DNA of 13,153 nt from JBFHNV01 sp965365655 (GCA_965365655.1 CBDUCN010000127.1:1-13153); one strand, 5' to 3'; positions 1-7,384 are shown, counted from the stretch's first letter. Numbers and translations are program-made. Notes: generated from the sequence alone by a model not told the origin.

Positions 1-215
1 TCTCGCTGCCGCGCAACGAGAAGATCCTGATGGGCTCGTACTACGGCTCGGCGCGCCCGTGGATCGATCTCCCGCGGCTGGTGAACCTCTACCTCGCGAA
101 GCGCCTGCACGTCGACGAGCTGGTCACCCGCAGCTACCCGCTGGAGCAGATCAACGAGGCCTACGACGCGCTCGCCGCCGGCGAGGTCGCCCGCAGCGTC
201 CTCCTCTTCGACTGA
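1..215 (+). CDS. Zn-dependent alcohol dehydrogenase, C-terminal end (partial)
   Basis: The reading frame is open from the window edge (first whole codon at base 3) to the TGA at 213-215, giving about 70 residues. The tail contains MGSYYGSARPWIDLPRLVNLY, then a segment ending LEQINEAYDALAAGEVARSV. This is the usual C-terminus of medium-chain, zinc-containing alcohol dehydrogenases, where a short Gly/Ser-rich strand is followed by the helix that packs on the NAD-binding domain and by the 'INEAYDALxxGExxRSV' closing helix. Such enzymes oxidise alcohols or hydroxymethyl-glutathione-type adducts with NAD(P). The catalytic zinc site and the GxGxxG motif lie upstream of the window, so substrate and exact subfamily cannot be judged. 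The ATG at 30 is an internal Met, not the start. The gene converges on the solute-binding protein gene at 256, with a 19-bp dyad in the 40-bp gap. Confidence 0.85.
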   Translation, partial: SLPRNEKILMGSYYGSARPWIDLPRLVNLYLAKRLHVDELVTRSYPLEQINEAYDALAAGEVARSVLLFD

Positions 216-223
216 CCGCGAAT

Positions 224-242
224 GGTGTCAAGACTTGACCCC
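224..242. repeat. 19-bp dyad, copy 1 (REP-like or terminator-like)
   Basis: GGTGTCAAG-A-CTTGACCCC is a 9+1+9 inverted repeat with one mismatch (T against C at the third pair). It sits 9 bp after the dehydrogenase stop codon and 14 bp before the stop codon of the converging solute-binding protein gene. A nearly identical, perfect copy lies at 8218-8236, also between two converging genes, and both are preceded by GCGAAT. The placement suggests a tail-to-tail element such as a bidirectional terminator or a REP-type dispersed palindrome. There is no T-tract, so intrinsic termination is not assured. Confidence 0.6.
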
Positions 243-255
243 GTCAGGGGGGGCT

Positions 256-1095
256 CTAGGGGATGCCGTTGATCAGGTAGAGCGTGCGCAGCACGTCCGT
301 CGGCTCGGCGTCGGCGCCGAAGGTGGAGACGAAGACGTCGGCGATCTCGCCGGAGCGGTAGAGGTGGCTCAGCACCGCGTCCGTGAGCAGGCGGAAGTCG
401 TCGTCCCCGCGCTCGAAGGCGAGCGCGTAGCTCTCGTGGGTGTAGTAGCGATCCGAGACGCGCAGCGACTTGCGTTCGGCGCTGCCTCGCAGCAGCCCGA
501 TCAGGATCGCGCGATCCGCGAAGTACGCGGCCAGCTCGCCGCGCTCGAGGCGCGCGAGGCCGTCGGGGTGGTTGTCCACGGTCACCACCTCGGCGTCGAT
601 CTGCAGGTCGGTGAGCGTGTTGCGCAGCGCGTCCTCGGTGGTCGTGCCCGCGCTCACGCCGACCTTCTGGCCGGCGAGATCGTCGAATCCACCGGGGCCG
701 TCGGCGCGGTAGACCACGCTCGCTCCGTCGATGAAGGTGAACAGCGAGAAGTCCACGCGCTCCCTGCGCGCCAGCGTGACGGTGGTGGGTCCGCACAGGA
801 TGTCGATCTCGCCCTTCTCGATCATCGCGAACCGGTTCTCGGTCGTGACCGGCACGTAGCGCACGTCCAGCGTGTCCAGGTTCAGCGCCGACTTCACCTC
901 CACGGCGACCCGCCGGCACAGCTCGACGACGTAGCCGGCCGGCTCACCCAGTGCGTCGCGGTAGGCGAACGGCGCCGCGTCGACGCGGTAGCCGATGCGG
1001 AACGCGCCGGAGGACTGCACCCGGTCCAGGGTGGCTGCACCGGCGGTGGCGGCCAGCATCAGGCCGGCGGCGAGGGTCACGAGAATGGAACGCAT
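256..1095 (-). CDS. ABC-type solute-binding protein, family 3 (amino-acid type)
   Basis: This 279-residue protein is a periplasmic substrate-binding protein of the SBP_bac_3 family, which captures amino acids or small organic acids for an ABC importer. Residues 1-20 form a signal peptide (basic Arg2, hydrophobic core, ATAGA before the likely cleavage at 20/21). The mature start has the family pattern: GAFRIGYRVDAAPFAYRD, then EPAGYVVELCRRVA (about 50-64). EIDILCGPTTVTLARRERVDFS follows, and the second-lobe return GQKVGVSAGTTTED. The start is supported by AGGAG 8 nt upstream of the ATG (minus strand). No permease or ATPase gene lies beside it, so it is an orphan here. It may feed a transporter encoded elsewhere or serve as a sensor or activator subunit. 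Cys60 and a second Cys in DILCGP could form a disulfide, but this is inference. Confidence 0.9.
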   Translation of the reverse strand: MRSILVTLAAGLMLAATAGAATLDRVQSSGAFRIGYRVDAAPFAYRDALGEPAGYVVELCRRVAVEVKSALNLDTLDVRYVPVTTENRFAMIEKGEIDILCGPTTVTLARRERVDFSLFTFIDGASVVYRADGPGGFDDLAGQKVGVSAGTTTEDALRNTLTDLQIDAEVVTVDNHPDGLARLERGELAAYFADRAILIGLLRGSAERKSLRVSDRYYTHESYALAFERGDDDFRLLTDAVLSHLYRSGEIADVFVSTFGADAEPTDVLRTLYLINGIP

Positions 1096-1458
1096 CGGAT
1101 GGTCTCCTGTCGGGGTTTCACTCGGGTAGCCGGCTGCTGTCGCGGACCGGGACTGCGGACGACGCGCCGGCCCGGAACGTCGTGTCTTCCGGGTGTGCGC
1201 CGGGCCGGCGGAAAGGCACGCCCGTCCTCCTTATCAGTCCGTGGCGCCCGGGGTTCGGCCCGCGGCGCGGTCTCATACGTGCCGGGCGGGTCTGGCACAT
1301 GCGTGTCCGACAGGTGCTGCGGTCGCGTCCACGTGCCGGGCGCCGGCGAGGAGAATACGGCCTTTCCGGCAGCAGGTCGCGCGGCGTGCACCGCACGCGG
1401 GACCGCAGCGGCCGGGCATCCGGCGAGCGCGCGGGGACGAGCCACCTCGCGGCGCGTG
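1096..1458. other. Non-coding gap upstream of the solute-binding protein gene
   Basis: This 363-bp stretch separates two minus-strand genes and should hold the promoter of the solute-binding protein gene; I cannot pick out a convincing -35/-10 pair. Its one notable element is a strong Shine-Dalgarno-like TAAGGAGGA on the minus strand at 1225-1233, followed by a short GTG reading frame described separately. Longer open frames here on both strands have no recognisable content and look like GC-driven spurious frames. Confidence 0.6.
1118..1219 (-). CDS. Possible 33-residue leader peptide ORF
   Basis: A GTG at 1217-1219 (minus strand) is preceded at 6 nt by TAAGGAGG, one of the best ribosome-binding matches in the window. 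It opens a 33-codon frame (VPFRRPGAHPED... ending SSRLPE) that stops at 1118-1120, 22 nt upstream of the solute-binding protein start. About 28 of 33 codons end in G or C, which fits coding sequence here but is also expected by chance at this GC content. The peptide has no hydrophobic segment and no codon run suggesting amino-acid-responsive attenuation. It could be a translated leader or coincidence. Confidence 0.2.
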   Translation of the reverse strand: MPFRRPGAHPEDTTFRAGASSAVPVRDSSRLPE

Positions 1459-2334
1459 TCACCCGTTCGCGAACTCATGGCGCCGCAGCCGCCAGGCCGC
1501 GTGGGCGGCAAGGGCGCCCACGACGATCGCGCCGCCGATCAGCGCCGCGCGCGTCGGCACCTCGCCCACTCCCAGCCACACCCACAGCGGTCCGAGCACC
1601 GTCTCCAGCAGGAGCAGCAGCGTGACCTCCGCGGCGGGCAGCGTCCGCGCGCCGTGGGTCAGCAGGGCGAACGCGAGCGGCAGCACCAGCAGCCCCATCG
1701 CCGCGAGGCTCGCGACCTGTCCCGGTGCGAGTGCCAGCGGCGCGGCCAGCGGGGCCGCGGCGAGACCGGAGAGCAGCGCGCCGGCTCCGGTCGCGGGCAC
1801 CAGGTTCAGGTCGTGGCGGCGGCGCACCAGCACGAAGATCGCCGCCAGCGACAGCGCGACCGCGAGCGCGCTGAGGTCACCCGGCAGGTTTCCCCGGCCG
1901 AGACCGTCGTGCACCACGATCGCCACGCCCGCGAGGCCTGCGGCGATGGCCGCCCAGGTCGCGCCGGCGATGCGCTCGCGCAGCACCGCCAGCGACAGCA
2001 GCGCGGCGATCAGCGGCGCGGTGGCCATGACGACCAGGGTGTTCGCGACGCCGGTGTGGTGCAGTGCGACGACGAAGGCGATCGCGTTGACGGCGTGCAG
2101 CAGCGCCACTGCGCCTCCGGTCGCGCCGAGGGCGCGCAGCTCCGCCAGCCAGCGCCGCCGGTGCGCCACCAGGTGCACGCCGAGCAGCGCCGCCCCGCTC
2201 AGCAGTCCGCGCGCGGCGGCCACCGTCCACGGGTCGCTGTCGGCGAGGCGCACCAGCAGGGTGTCGGGCGTGAGCACCAGCACGCCCATCAGCGTGAGCG
2301 CGAAGCCCCTGCCGTGGGCGCTCATCGCCGCCAT
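1459..2334 (-). CDS. DMT-superfamily (EamA) transporter
   Basis: A 291-residue integral membrane protein with about ten hydrophobic helices arranged as two EamA repeats of five. Helices are visible from GFALTLMGVLVL near the start through GAALLGVHLV, AVALLHAVNAIAFVVAL, TLVVMATAPLIAALLSLAVL and ATWAAIAAGLAGVAIVV. The second half repeats the plan, ending GGAIVVGALAAHAAW before a basic tail. The motif 'TLVVMATAPLIAALLSLAVLRERI' closing the first repeat, and 'TLLLLLETVLGPLWVWLGVGEVP' in the second, are typical of the family. EamA proteins export or import amino acids, nucleosides or other metabolites; the substrate cannot be predicted. I chose the ATG at 2332-2334, with AGGGGA 4 nt upstream. An in-frame ATG 9 nt later (2323-2325) and one upstream at 2413-2415 are alternatives. 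The gene is divergent from the dikinase gene, 168 bp away. Confidence 0.88.
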   Translation of the reverse strand: MAAMSAHGRGFALTLMGVLVLTPDTLLVRLADSDPWTVAAARGLLSGAALLGVHLVAHRRRWLAELRALGATGGAVALLHAVNAIAFVVALHHTGVANTLVVMATAPLIAALLSLAVLRERIAGATWAAIAAGLAGVAIVVHDGLGRGNLPGDLSALAVALSLAAIFVLVRRRHDLNLVPATGAGALLSGLAAAPLAAPLALAPGQVASLAAMGLLVLPLAFALLTHGARTLPAAEVTLLLLLETVLGPLWVWLGVGEVPTRAALIGGAIVVGALAAHAAWRLRRHEFANG

Positions 2335-2502
2335 CGCGTCCCCTGTCGTCGTCGTGCCGCGTCGCGGCCGGCGGCGCCGCCCGCGACGCGCATGTTCGCA
2401 GATCCGGAACGGCATCGGGGCGCGCCTGATCCACGTCACCCGCCGCAATGGCCCGGGCGGATACGCTGCTCGCGCTCGCGCAGGTGATCGCGGAGGGACG
2501 GC

Positions 2503-5229
2503 ATGCACAAGCGGGTCTACTTCTTCGGCGAGGGCACCGCCGAGGGCGGTGCGGAGCAGGCGGCGCTGCTCGGCGGCAAGGGCGCGAACCTGGCCGAGAT
2601 GTCCCGCATCGGCGTGCCGGTTCCGGCGGGCTTCACGATCACCACCGCGGCCTGCAACGAGTTCACCGCCGCGGGCGGCTCGCTGCCGGACGGGCTCGTC
2701 GACGAGATCCGCGAGCACCTCGCGCGCGTGGAGGCCGCGATGGGCGCGCGTTTCGGCGATCCGGCGCAGCCGCTGCTGCTCTCGGTGCGCTCCGGTGCGC
2801 GCCGCTCGATGCCCGGCATGATGGACAGCGTGCTGGACCTGGGGCTCAACGAGACCGTCGTGCGCGGTCTCGCGGCGCGTACCGGCAACCCGCGCTTCGC
2901 GTGGGACACGTACCGCCGGTTCCTGCACATGTATGCGGACGTCGTGCACGGCCTGGGCCGCGACGACGACGCGTTCGAGCGTATGCTCGACCACGCGCGC
3001 CGCGAAGCCGGCGCCCGCGACGATCTCGGGCTCGACGCGGCAGCGCTGGAGGCGCTGTGCGGGCGCTACCGTGAGTACGTCGCGAGCGCGCTGGGCCACC
3101 CGTTGCCCGACGCCCCGCTGGACCAGCTCCTCGCCGCAGTCGCGGCGGTGTTCCGCTCCTGGAACAACGACCGCGCGGTGGCCTACCGCGCGATGTACGG
3201 CATCCCCGACGACTGGGGCACCGCCGCGAACGTGCAAGCCATGGTGTACGGCAACCTGGGCGACGACTGCGCGACCGGCGTCGCGTTCACCCGCGACCCG
3301 GCGACCGGCGAGCGGCGGTTCTTCGGCGAGTACCTGGTCAACGCGCAGGGCGAGGACGTGGTGGCCGGGGTGCGCACGCCGGCGCCGGTGCCGGATCCGG
3401 ACGACGGCGACCCGACCTCCATGCAGCGGCGCATGCCGCAGGCGTACCGCGAGCTGGTGGACGTGCAGGCGCGCCTGGAGGCGCACTTCCGCGACATGCA
3501 GGACATCGAGTTCACGGTGCAGCAGGGCAGGCTCTGGATCCTGCAGACGCGCAGCGGCAAGCGCACCGGCTTCGCGGCCATCCGCATCGCGGTGGAGATG
3601 GTGGACGAAGGCCTGATCGACGCGCGCACCGCGGTCGCGCGCGTGGATCCCGAGGCCGTGACGCACCTGCTGCGCCCGGTGTTCGACGCCGATGCGAAGG
3701 CCGCCGCCGAGGCCGACGGCCGCGTGCTCGCGCGCGGCCTGCCGGCCGGCCCGGGCGCCGCCGCCGGGCGTATCGCGCTCACCGCGCGCGACGCGGTCGC
3801 GATGGCGCAGTCCGGCGAGCGCGTGCTGCTGGTGCGCCAGGACACCAGCGCCGACGACATCCGGGGCATGCAGGCCGCCGAGGGCGTGCTCACCGCACGC
3901 GGCGGCATGACGTCTCACGCCGCGGTGGTCGGGCGCCAGATGGGCAAGGTGTGCGTGGTGGGCTGCGGCGACCTGGAGCCGGACCCCGCGGGCGGCGCGG
4001 TGACCGTGAACGGCCGGCGCTTCGCTGCCGGCGAGTGGCTGTCGCTGGACGGCTTCACCGGCGAGGTGATCGCCGCCGAGTTGCCGACCCGGCCGTCGGA
4101 CGTGCTGCAGGTGCTGTTCGAGGGCCGTGACGCGTCCGACGCGCCCGGCTACGAGCGCTTCGCGCGGCTGATGGCGTGGGCTGACGAGCTGCGCCGGCTC
4201 GGCGTGCGCGCGAACGCCGATCAGGGCGGGCAGGCGCGCCAGGCCGTGACCCTGGGCGCGCAGGGCATCGGGCTGTGCCGCACCGAGCACATGTTCTTCG
4301 GCGACGGGAAGATCGGGCCCATGCGCCGCGCGATCCTGGCCGAGGATGCCGACGAGCGCGCGCGTGCGCTGGATGCCCTGCTCGCGCTGCAGCGCGCGGA
4401 CTTCGCGGAGCTGTTCCGCGCCTGTGACGGCTTGCCGGTGACGGTGCGCATGCTGGACCCGCCGCTGCACGAGTTCCTGCCCCGCGGCGACGGCGATGTG
4501 GCGGCGCTGGCCTCGGAGCTCGGATGGGAGCCCGCACGCCTCGCGGCGCGCATCGAGGCGCTGCGCGAGTCGAACCCGATGCTGGGCCACCGCGGCTGCC
4601 GCCTGGGCATCACCCGCCCCGACATCACCGCGATGCAGACCCGCGCGATCCTCGAGGCGGCGCTGGACGCGCGCGCCGCGGGCGTGCGCGTGCACCCGGA
4701 GATCATGATCCCGCTGGTCGCGTTCCCGTCGGAGCTGGACGACCAGGCTCGGGTCGTGCGCGCCCAGGCGGCCCAGGTCATGGCGGAGCGCGGCGAGCGC
4801 ATCGACTTCGACGTGGGCACGATGATCGAGCTGCCGCGCGCGGCGCTGGTGGCCGACGACATCGCGCGCAGCGCCGAGTTCTTCAGCTTCGGCACCAACG
4901 ACCTGACCCAGACCACGCTGGGCATGAGCCGCGACGACATCGGGCCGGTGCTGGAGCACTACCGCACCGCGGGCCTGCTCGCGTCGGACCCGTTCCAGCA
5001 CCTGGACGAGGCCGGCGTCGGCGCGCTGGTGCGCATCGCGGTCGAGAAGGGCCGTGCGACACGGCCGGACCTGGCGGTGGGGATCTGCGGCGAGCACGGC
5101 GGCGACCCCGCATCGGTGGACTTCTGCCACCGTGCGGGACTGGACTACGTGTCCTGCTCGCCGCTGCGCGTGCCGGTCGCGCGGCTCGCGGCGGCGCAGG
5201 CCGCGGTGCGCGAGGACGGCGCGGACTGA
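2503..5229 (+). CDS. ppdK: Pyruvate, phosphate dikinase
   Basis: This 908-residue enzyme interconverts pyruvate + ATP + phosphate and phosphoenolpyruvate + AMP + pyrophosphate in the cytosol. The N-terminal ATP-grasp domain (about 5-370) opens with YFFGEG and LLGGKGANLAEM, and has the diagnostic SGARRSMPGMMDSVLDLGLN stretch. The swivelling phosphohistidine domain has GGMTSHAAVVGRQ at 467-479, with catalytic His472 and, two residues before it, Thr470, the position that PPDK regulatory proteins phosphorylate in other species. The C-terminal PEP/pyruvate TIM barrel (about 530-900) ends with GICGEHGGDP, placing the catalytic Cys at 862. Length fits the family (about 870-910). GGAGG lies 6 nt before the ATG. 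No regulatory kinase/phosphatase gene is beside it. PPDK serves PPi-linked glycolysis or gluconeogenesis; here it could lift pyruvate made by the downstream aldolase module to PEP. All domains are intact. Confidence 0.97.
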   Translation: MHKRVYFFGEGTAEGGAEQAALLGGKGANLAEMSRIGVPVPAGFTITTAACNEFTAAGGSLPDGLVDEIREHLARVEAAMGARFGDPAQPLLLSVRSGARRSMPGMMDSVLDLGLNETVVRGLAARTGNPRFAWDTYRRFLHMYADVVHGLGRDDDAFERMLDHARREAGARDDLGLDAAALEALCGRYREYVASALGHPLPDAPLDQLLAAVAAVFRSWNNDRAVAYRAMYGIPDDWGTAANVQAMVYGNLGDDCATGVAFTRDPATGERRFFGEYLVNAQGEDVVAGVRTPAPVPDPDDGDPTSMQRRMPQAYRELVDVQARLEAHFRDMQDIEFTVQQGRLWILQTRSGKRTGFAAIRIAVEMVDEGLIDARTAVARVDPEAVTHLLRPVFDADAKAAAEADGRVLARGLPAGPGAAAGRIALTARDAVAMAQSGERVLLVRQDTSADDIRGMQAAEGVLTARGGMTSHAAVVGRQMGKVCVVGCGDLEPDPAGGAVTVNGRRFAAGEWLSLDGFTGEVIAAELPTRPSDVLQVLFEGRDASDAPGYERFARLMAWADELRRLGVRANADQGGQARQAVTLGAQGIGLCRTEHMFFGDGKIGPMRRAILAEDADERARALDALLALQRADFAELFRACDGLPVTVRMLDPPLHEFLPRGDGDVAALASELGWEPARLAARIEALRESNPMLGHRGCRLGITRPDITAMQTRAILEAALDARAAGVRVHPEIMIPLVAFPSELDDQARVVRAQAAQVMAERGERIDFDVGTMIELPRAALVADDIARSAEFFSFGTNDLTQTTLGMSRDDIGPVLEHYRTAGLLASDPFQHLDEAGVGALVRIAVEKGRATRPDLAVGICGEHGGDPASVDFCHRAGLDYVSCSPLRVPVARLAAAQAAVREDGAD

Positions 5230-5303
5230 GCGCCCGCGCCGCGTGCGGCTCGGGGGGCCGCGGCTCCGGGCCGTGACGCGTGACGCCGATGGGCGGGCCG
5301 CGA

Positions 5304-5352
5304 CGGTGGGCTGTGGTGCCCACGGCCGGGGTGCGGCGGTGGGCCGTGGTGG
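5304..5352. repeat. Two partial copies of a 33-bp-period repeat
   Basis: CGGTGGGCTGTGGTG at 5304-5318 recurs as CGGTGGGCCGTGGTG at 5337-5351, with one transition between them and a 33-bp period. The pair precedes the 43-bp repeats and shares their degenerate GC-rich character. Function is unknown. Confidence 0.5.
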
Positions 5353-5363
5353 CGCTGACGACG

Positions 5364-5492
5364 TGCGTCGCCGGCCCGTCGCGGCCGCGCCGGAGGCCTG
5401 TCACGCTGCGTCACCGGTCCGTCGTCTCCGCGCCGCAAGCCTGTCGCACTGTGTCGCCGGCCCGTCGCCGGCCCGTCGCTGGCCCGTCGCGG
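5364..5492. repeat. 43-bp imperfect tandem repeat, three copies
   Basis: Copies at 5364-5406 and 5407-5449 begin TGCGTC(G/A)CCGG(C/T)CCGTCG and match at 34 of 43 positions. The third (5450-5492) starts TGTGTCGCCGGCCCGTCG, matches copy 1 at 17 of its first 18 bases, and then degenerates into 11-bp units. Many differences are transitions. The spacing is direct, with no unique spacers, so this is not a CRISPR array. It looks like a decayed tandem duplication between genes. Confidence 0.55.
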
Positions 5493-5496
5493 CCGT
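5453..5496. repeat. 11-bp tandem repeat within the third 43-bp copy
   Basis: GTCGCCGGCCC occurs at 5453-5463 and 5464-5474, then as GTCGCTGGCCC at 5475-5485 (one transition), then a decayed fourth unit starting GTCGCGGCC at 5486. The array is too short and GC-rich to assign a role; slippage could change copy number. Confidence 0.55.
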
Positions 5497-5564
5497 GCCG
5501 CGGCGGCGCCGACGACCCGCGTCCCGCGGCGCGCGGGCGCCGTTCACCGGTTGCCCGCGTGCGC

Positions 5565-5594
5565 GTGACGCGGCGCCCGCCGCTGTCATAGATT
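5565..5594 (+). promoter_or_regulatory. Weak sigma-70-like promoter candidate for the aldolase cluster
   Basis: GTGACG (5565-5570) and TAGATT (5589-5594) each match four of six consensus bases and are 18 bp apart. They end 32 bp before the ATG of the RraA-like gene. The tract GTCATAGATT is the only AT-richer patch in this GC-rich gap. The match is weak and could be chance. Confidence 0.25.
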
Positions 5595-5626
5595 GGCGGG
5601 CTGACGCCACGCCTTCCGGAGTATCG

Positions 5627-6328
5627 ATGCCCGACCCCGCGCCCGCGGACCTCGCCGCCCTCGCCCGGTGGGACACGCCCACCATCTGCAACGCGCTCGA
5701 GATCGTGGTCCCGGAGCGCCGCGCCACCGGCTTCACCACCGAGCACCTGCACTGCCTGGACCCGTCGCTGCCGCCGATGGTGGGCTACGCGCGCACGGTG
5801 ACCTACCGCTCGGTGACGCCGTCGGACCTGGACCCGGCGGCGCTGCGGTCGCGCCGCGCCGCGTACTACGAGTACGTCGCGTCGCCGCCCGGGCCCACCA
5901 TCGCCGTGGTGCAGGATCTGGACCCCGTGCCCGGCTTCGGCGCGCTGTGGGGCGAGGTGAACACCGCCGTGCACAAGGGCCTCGGCTGCCTGGGCGCGGT
6001 GACCAACGGCTCCGTGCGCGACCTGCCCGACTGTGCGCCCGGCTTCCAGATCCTCGCCGGCAAGGTGGGCCCGAGCCATGCCCACGGCCACGTGGTGGAC
6101 TTCGGCGGGCAGGTGAACGTGTTCGGCATGGCGGTGCGCCACGGCGACGTCATCCACGCCGATCGCCACGGCGCGGTCGTGATCCCGGCCGCCGCGGTGG
6201 CCGGCATCCCCGCGGCGGTGGAGCTGATCGCGCGGCGCGAGGCCGTGATCCTGGAGGCCGCGCGCGCGCCCGGCTTCGGCATCGAGGCGCTGAAGAAGGC
6301 GATGGCGGACTCCGCCGACATTCACTGA
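5627..6328 (+). CDS. RraA-family aldolase-like protein
   Basis: This 233-residue protein belongs to the RraA / 4-hydroxy-4-methyl-2-oxoglutarate (HMG/CHA) aldolase fold family. Members cleave hydroxylated oxo-diacids to pyruvate or decarboxylate oxaloacetate with a divalent metal, or, in E. coli RraA itself, inhibit RNase E. The opening ADLAALARWDTPTICNALE is the usual N-terminal helix. The family core appears as GCLGAVTNGSVRDLPD, with the conserved Arg131-Asp132 pair that binds substrate and metal in the aldolases, then VNVFGMAVRHGDVIHADRHGAVVIP. The presence of Arg-Asp and the metabolic neighbours favour an enzyme over an RNase E regulator. The start is set by GGAG 5 nt upstream. The next gene follows after 11 bp with its ribosome-binding site over this stop codon, so the two are probably co-translated. 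The substrate is unknown. Confidence 0.88.
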   Translation: MPDPAPADLAALARWDTPTICNALEIVVPERRATGFTTEHLHCLDPSLPPMVGYARTVTYRSVTPSDLDPAALRSRRAAYYEYVASPPGPTIAVVQDLDPVPGFGALWGEVNTAVHKGLGCLGAVTNGSVRDLPDCAPGFQILAGKVGPSHAHGHVVDFGGQVNVFGMAVRHGDVIHADRHGAVVIPAAAVAGIPAAVELIARREAVILEAARAPGFGIEALKKAMADSADIH

Positions 6329-6331
6329 GGA
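6327..6331 (+). promoter_or_regulatory. Ribosome-binding site fixing a GTG start
   Basis: GAGGA overlaps the TGA stop of the RraA-like gene (6326-6328) and lies 8 nt before GTG 6340. It decides the non-ATG start of the dehydrogenase and implies translational coupling of the two genes. Confidence 0.7.
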
Positions 6332-6339
6332 CCGTTCTC

Positions 6340-7338
6340 GTGGCGAAGAAGAAGCTTCTGTTCATCATGCCCATCCACGAGGAGGGCATGAAGCTCGCGT
6401 ACGACCGCGACGACGTGGAGGTCGCCGTGACGCGGAACCTGTCCGGCCCCGGCCTGCTGCAGGACATCCGCGACGCCCACGGCATCCTGGTGCGCGCGGC
6501 GAAGATCAGCCGCGAGGTGATCGCGGCTGCGGAGCAGCTCGAGGTGGTCTCGCGCCACGGCGTGGGCTACGACGCGGTGGACGTCGCGGCGCTCACCGAG
6601 CGCGGCATCCCGCTCACCATCACCCCCGGCGCGAACGCGGTGTCGGTGGCCGAGCACGCGATGTTCCAGATGCTCGCGCTCGCGAAGCGCTGCACCGAGC
6701 ACGACCGGGGCGTGCGCGAGGGGCGCTTCGCGCAAGGCCGCGTCGCGATGCGCGCCACCGACGTGCAGGCGAAGACCATGCTGATCCTGGGCTTCGGCCG
6801 CATCGGCTCGCTGGTCGCGCCGCGCGCGCTCGGCTTCGGCATGCGGGTGCTGGCCTGCGATCCCTACATCGACCAGGCCGTCATCGAGAAGGCCGGGTGC
6901 ACGCCGGTGAAGGACTTCCGTGCCGCGCTGCCGGAGGTGGACGTGCTCACCGTGCACACGCCGCTCACCGACGAGACCCGCCGCATCATCGGCGAGCGGG
7001 AGCTTGCCGCCCTGAAGCCCGGTGCGCTGGTGCTCAACACCGCGCGCGGCGGCATCGTCGACGAGGACGCGCTGGCCGCGGCCCTGCAGTCCGGACACGT
7101 CGCGGGCGCGGGCGTGGACGTGTTCGAGGACGAGCCCAGCCAGCCCGACGTGACGCGGGCGCTGTTCGCGTGCGACAACGTGATCATGAGTCCGCACGTC
7201 GCCGGCGTGTCGCTGGAGGCCGGCATCCGCATGGGCCGCATGTCGGTGCGCAACGTGCTGGACTGCTTCGACGGCCGCCTGTCGCCGGACGTGGTGGTCA
7301 ACAAGGAGGTGCTCGGGCGCACCGCGCGCCGCGCCTGA
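6340..7338 (+). CDS. D-isomer-specific 2-hydroxyacid dehydrogenase (SerA-like)
   Basis: A 332-residue NAD(P)-dependent D-2-hydroxyacid dehydrogenase, which interconverts a D-2-hydroxyacid and its 2-oxoacid. The substrate domain includes SRHGVGYDAVDVAALTERGIP and PGANAVSVAEH. The Rossmann domain has GFGRIGS at 151-157. The catalytic triad is visible as Arg236 (LNTARGGIVDE), Glu265 (VDVFEDEP) and His286 (MSPHVAGVS), with Arg-Glu spacing of 29 as in E. coli SerA. The ACT regulatory domain of long phosphoglycerate dehydrogenases is absent, so it is a short-form enzyme and serine synthesis should not be assumed. The start is the GTG at 6340-6342, because GAGGA (6327-6331) overlaps the preceding TGA and lies 8 nt away. 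It likely works with the two flanking aldolase-type proteins on a shared carboxylic-acid substrate. Confidence 0.92.
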   Translation: MAKKKLLFIMPIHEEGMKLAYDRDDVEVAVTRNLSGPGLLQDIRDAHGILVRAAKISREVIAAAEQLEVVSRHGVGYDAVDVAALTERGIPLTITPGANAVSVAEHAMFQMLALAKRCTEHDRGVREGRFAQGRVAMRATDVQAKTMLILGFGRIGSLVAPRALGFGMRVLACDPYIDQAVIEKAGCTPVKDFRAALPEVDVLTVHTPLTDETRRIIGERELAALKPGALVLNTARGGIVDEDALAAALQSGHVAGAGVDVFEDEPSQPDVTRALFACDNVIMSPHVAGVSLEAGIRMGRMSVRNVLDCFDGRLSPDVVVNKEVLGRTARRA

Positions 7339-7344
7339 ACGAAT

Positions 7345-7364
7345 CCGCGTGCCGTCTCACGCGG
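7345..7364 (+). terminator. Perfect 7-bp hairpin after the dehydrogenase gene
   Basis: CCGCGTG-CCGTCT-CACGCGG folds into a 7-bp stem with a 6-nt loop, beginning 7 nt after the dehydrogenase stop codon. It has no following T-tract, so it is a poor intrinsic terminator. It may partly terminate transcription, stabilise the 3' end or separate expression of the third gene. Confidence 0.4.
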
Positions 7365-7384
7365 CGCGCGACGAACGCGAATGC

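Larger units (their letters stand above)
5230..5626. other. 397-bp gene-free GC-rich repeat stretch
   Basis: The region between the dikinase and the RraA-like gene holds no recognisable gene. It is dominated by CGTCGCCGGCC- and GGTGGGC-type motifs that recur as degenerate tandem repeats, listed separately. The many open frames in it are low-complexity Arg/Pro/Ala/Gly translations on both strands and are best explained by composition. The last 60 bp carry a weak promoter-like pair and the GGAG ribosome-binding site (5618-5621) of the next gene. I see no clear intrinsic terminator for the dikinase gene. Confidence 0.7.

Noticed and set aside
235..2487. A plus-strand open frame of 750 codons over the solute-binding protein and transporter genes
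   Set aside because: It is antisense to two clear genes and gives low-complexity Gln/Arg/Ala-rich translation without recognisable motifs, so it is a composition artefact.
1459..5130. A minus-strand open frame of 1223 codons running through the dikinase gene into the transporter gene
   Set aside because: Its C-terminal 291 residues are the real EamA transporter. The rest is antisense to the dikinase and reads as Arg/His/Ala/Gly-rich sequence with no domain. Long antisense frames are expected at about 70% GC.
5364..5496. CRISPR array
   Set aside because: The repeats are directly adjacent, degenerate and without unique spacers, and no cas gene is present.
5627..6328. RNase E inhibitor RraA
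   Set aside because: The family name is shared, but the conserved Arg131-Asp132 pair and the metabolic cluster favour an aldolase or decarboxylase.
6340..7338. Phosphoglycerate dehydrogenase (serA) as a firm name
   Set aside because: The catalytic residues fit the broader D-2-hydroxyacid dehydrogenase family, the ACT domain is absent, and the neighbours are aldolases rather than serine-synthesis genes.
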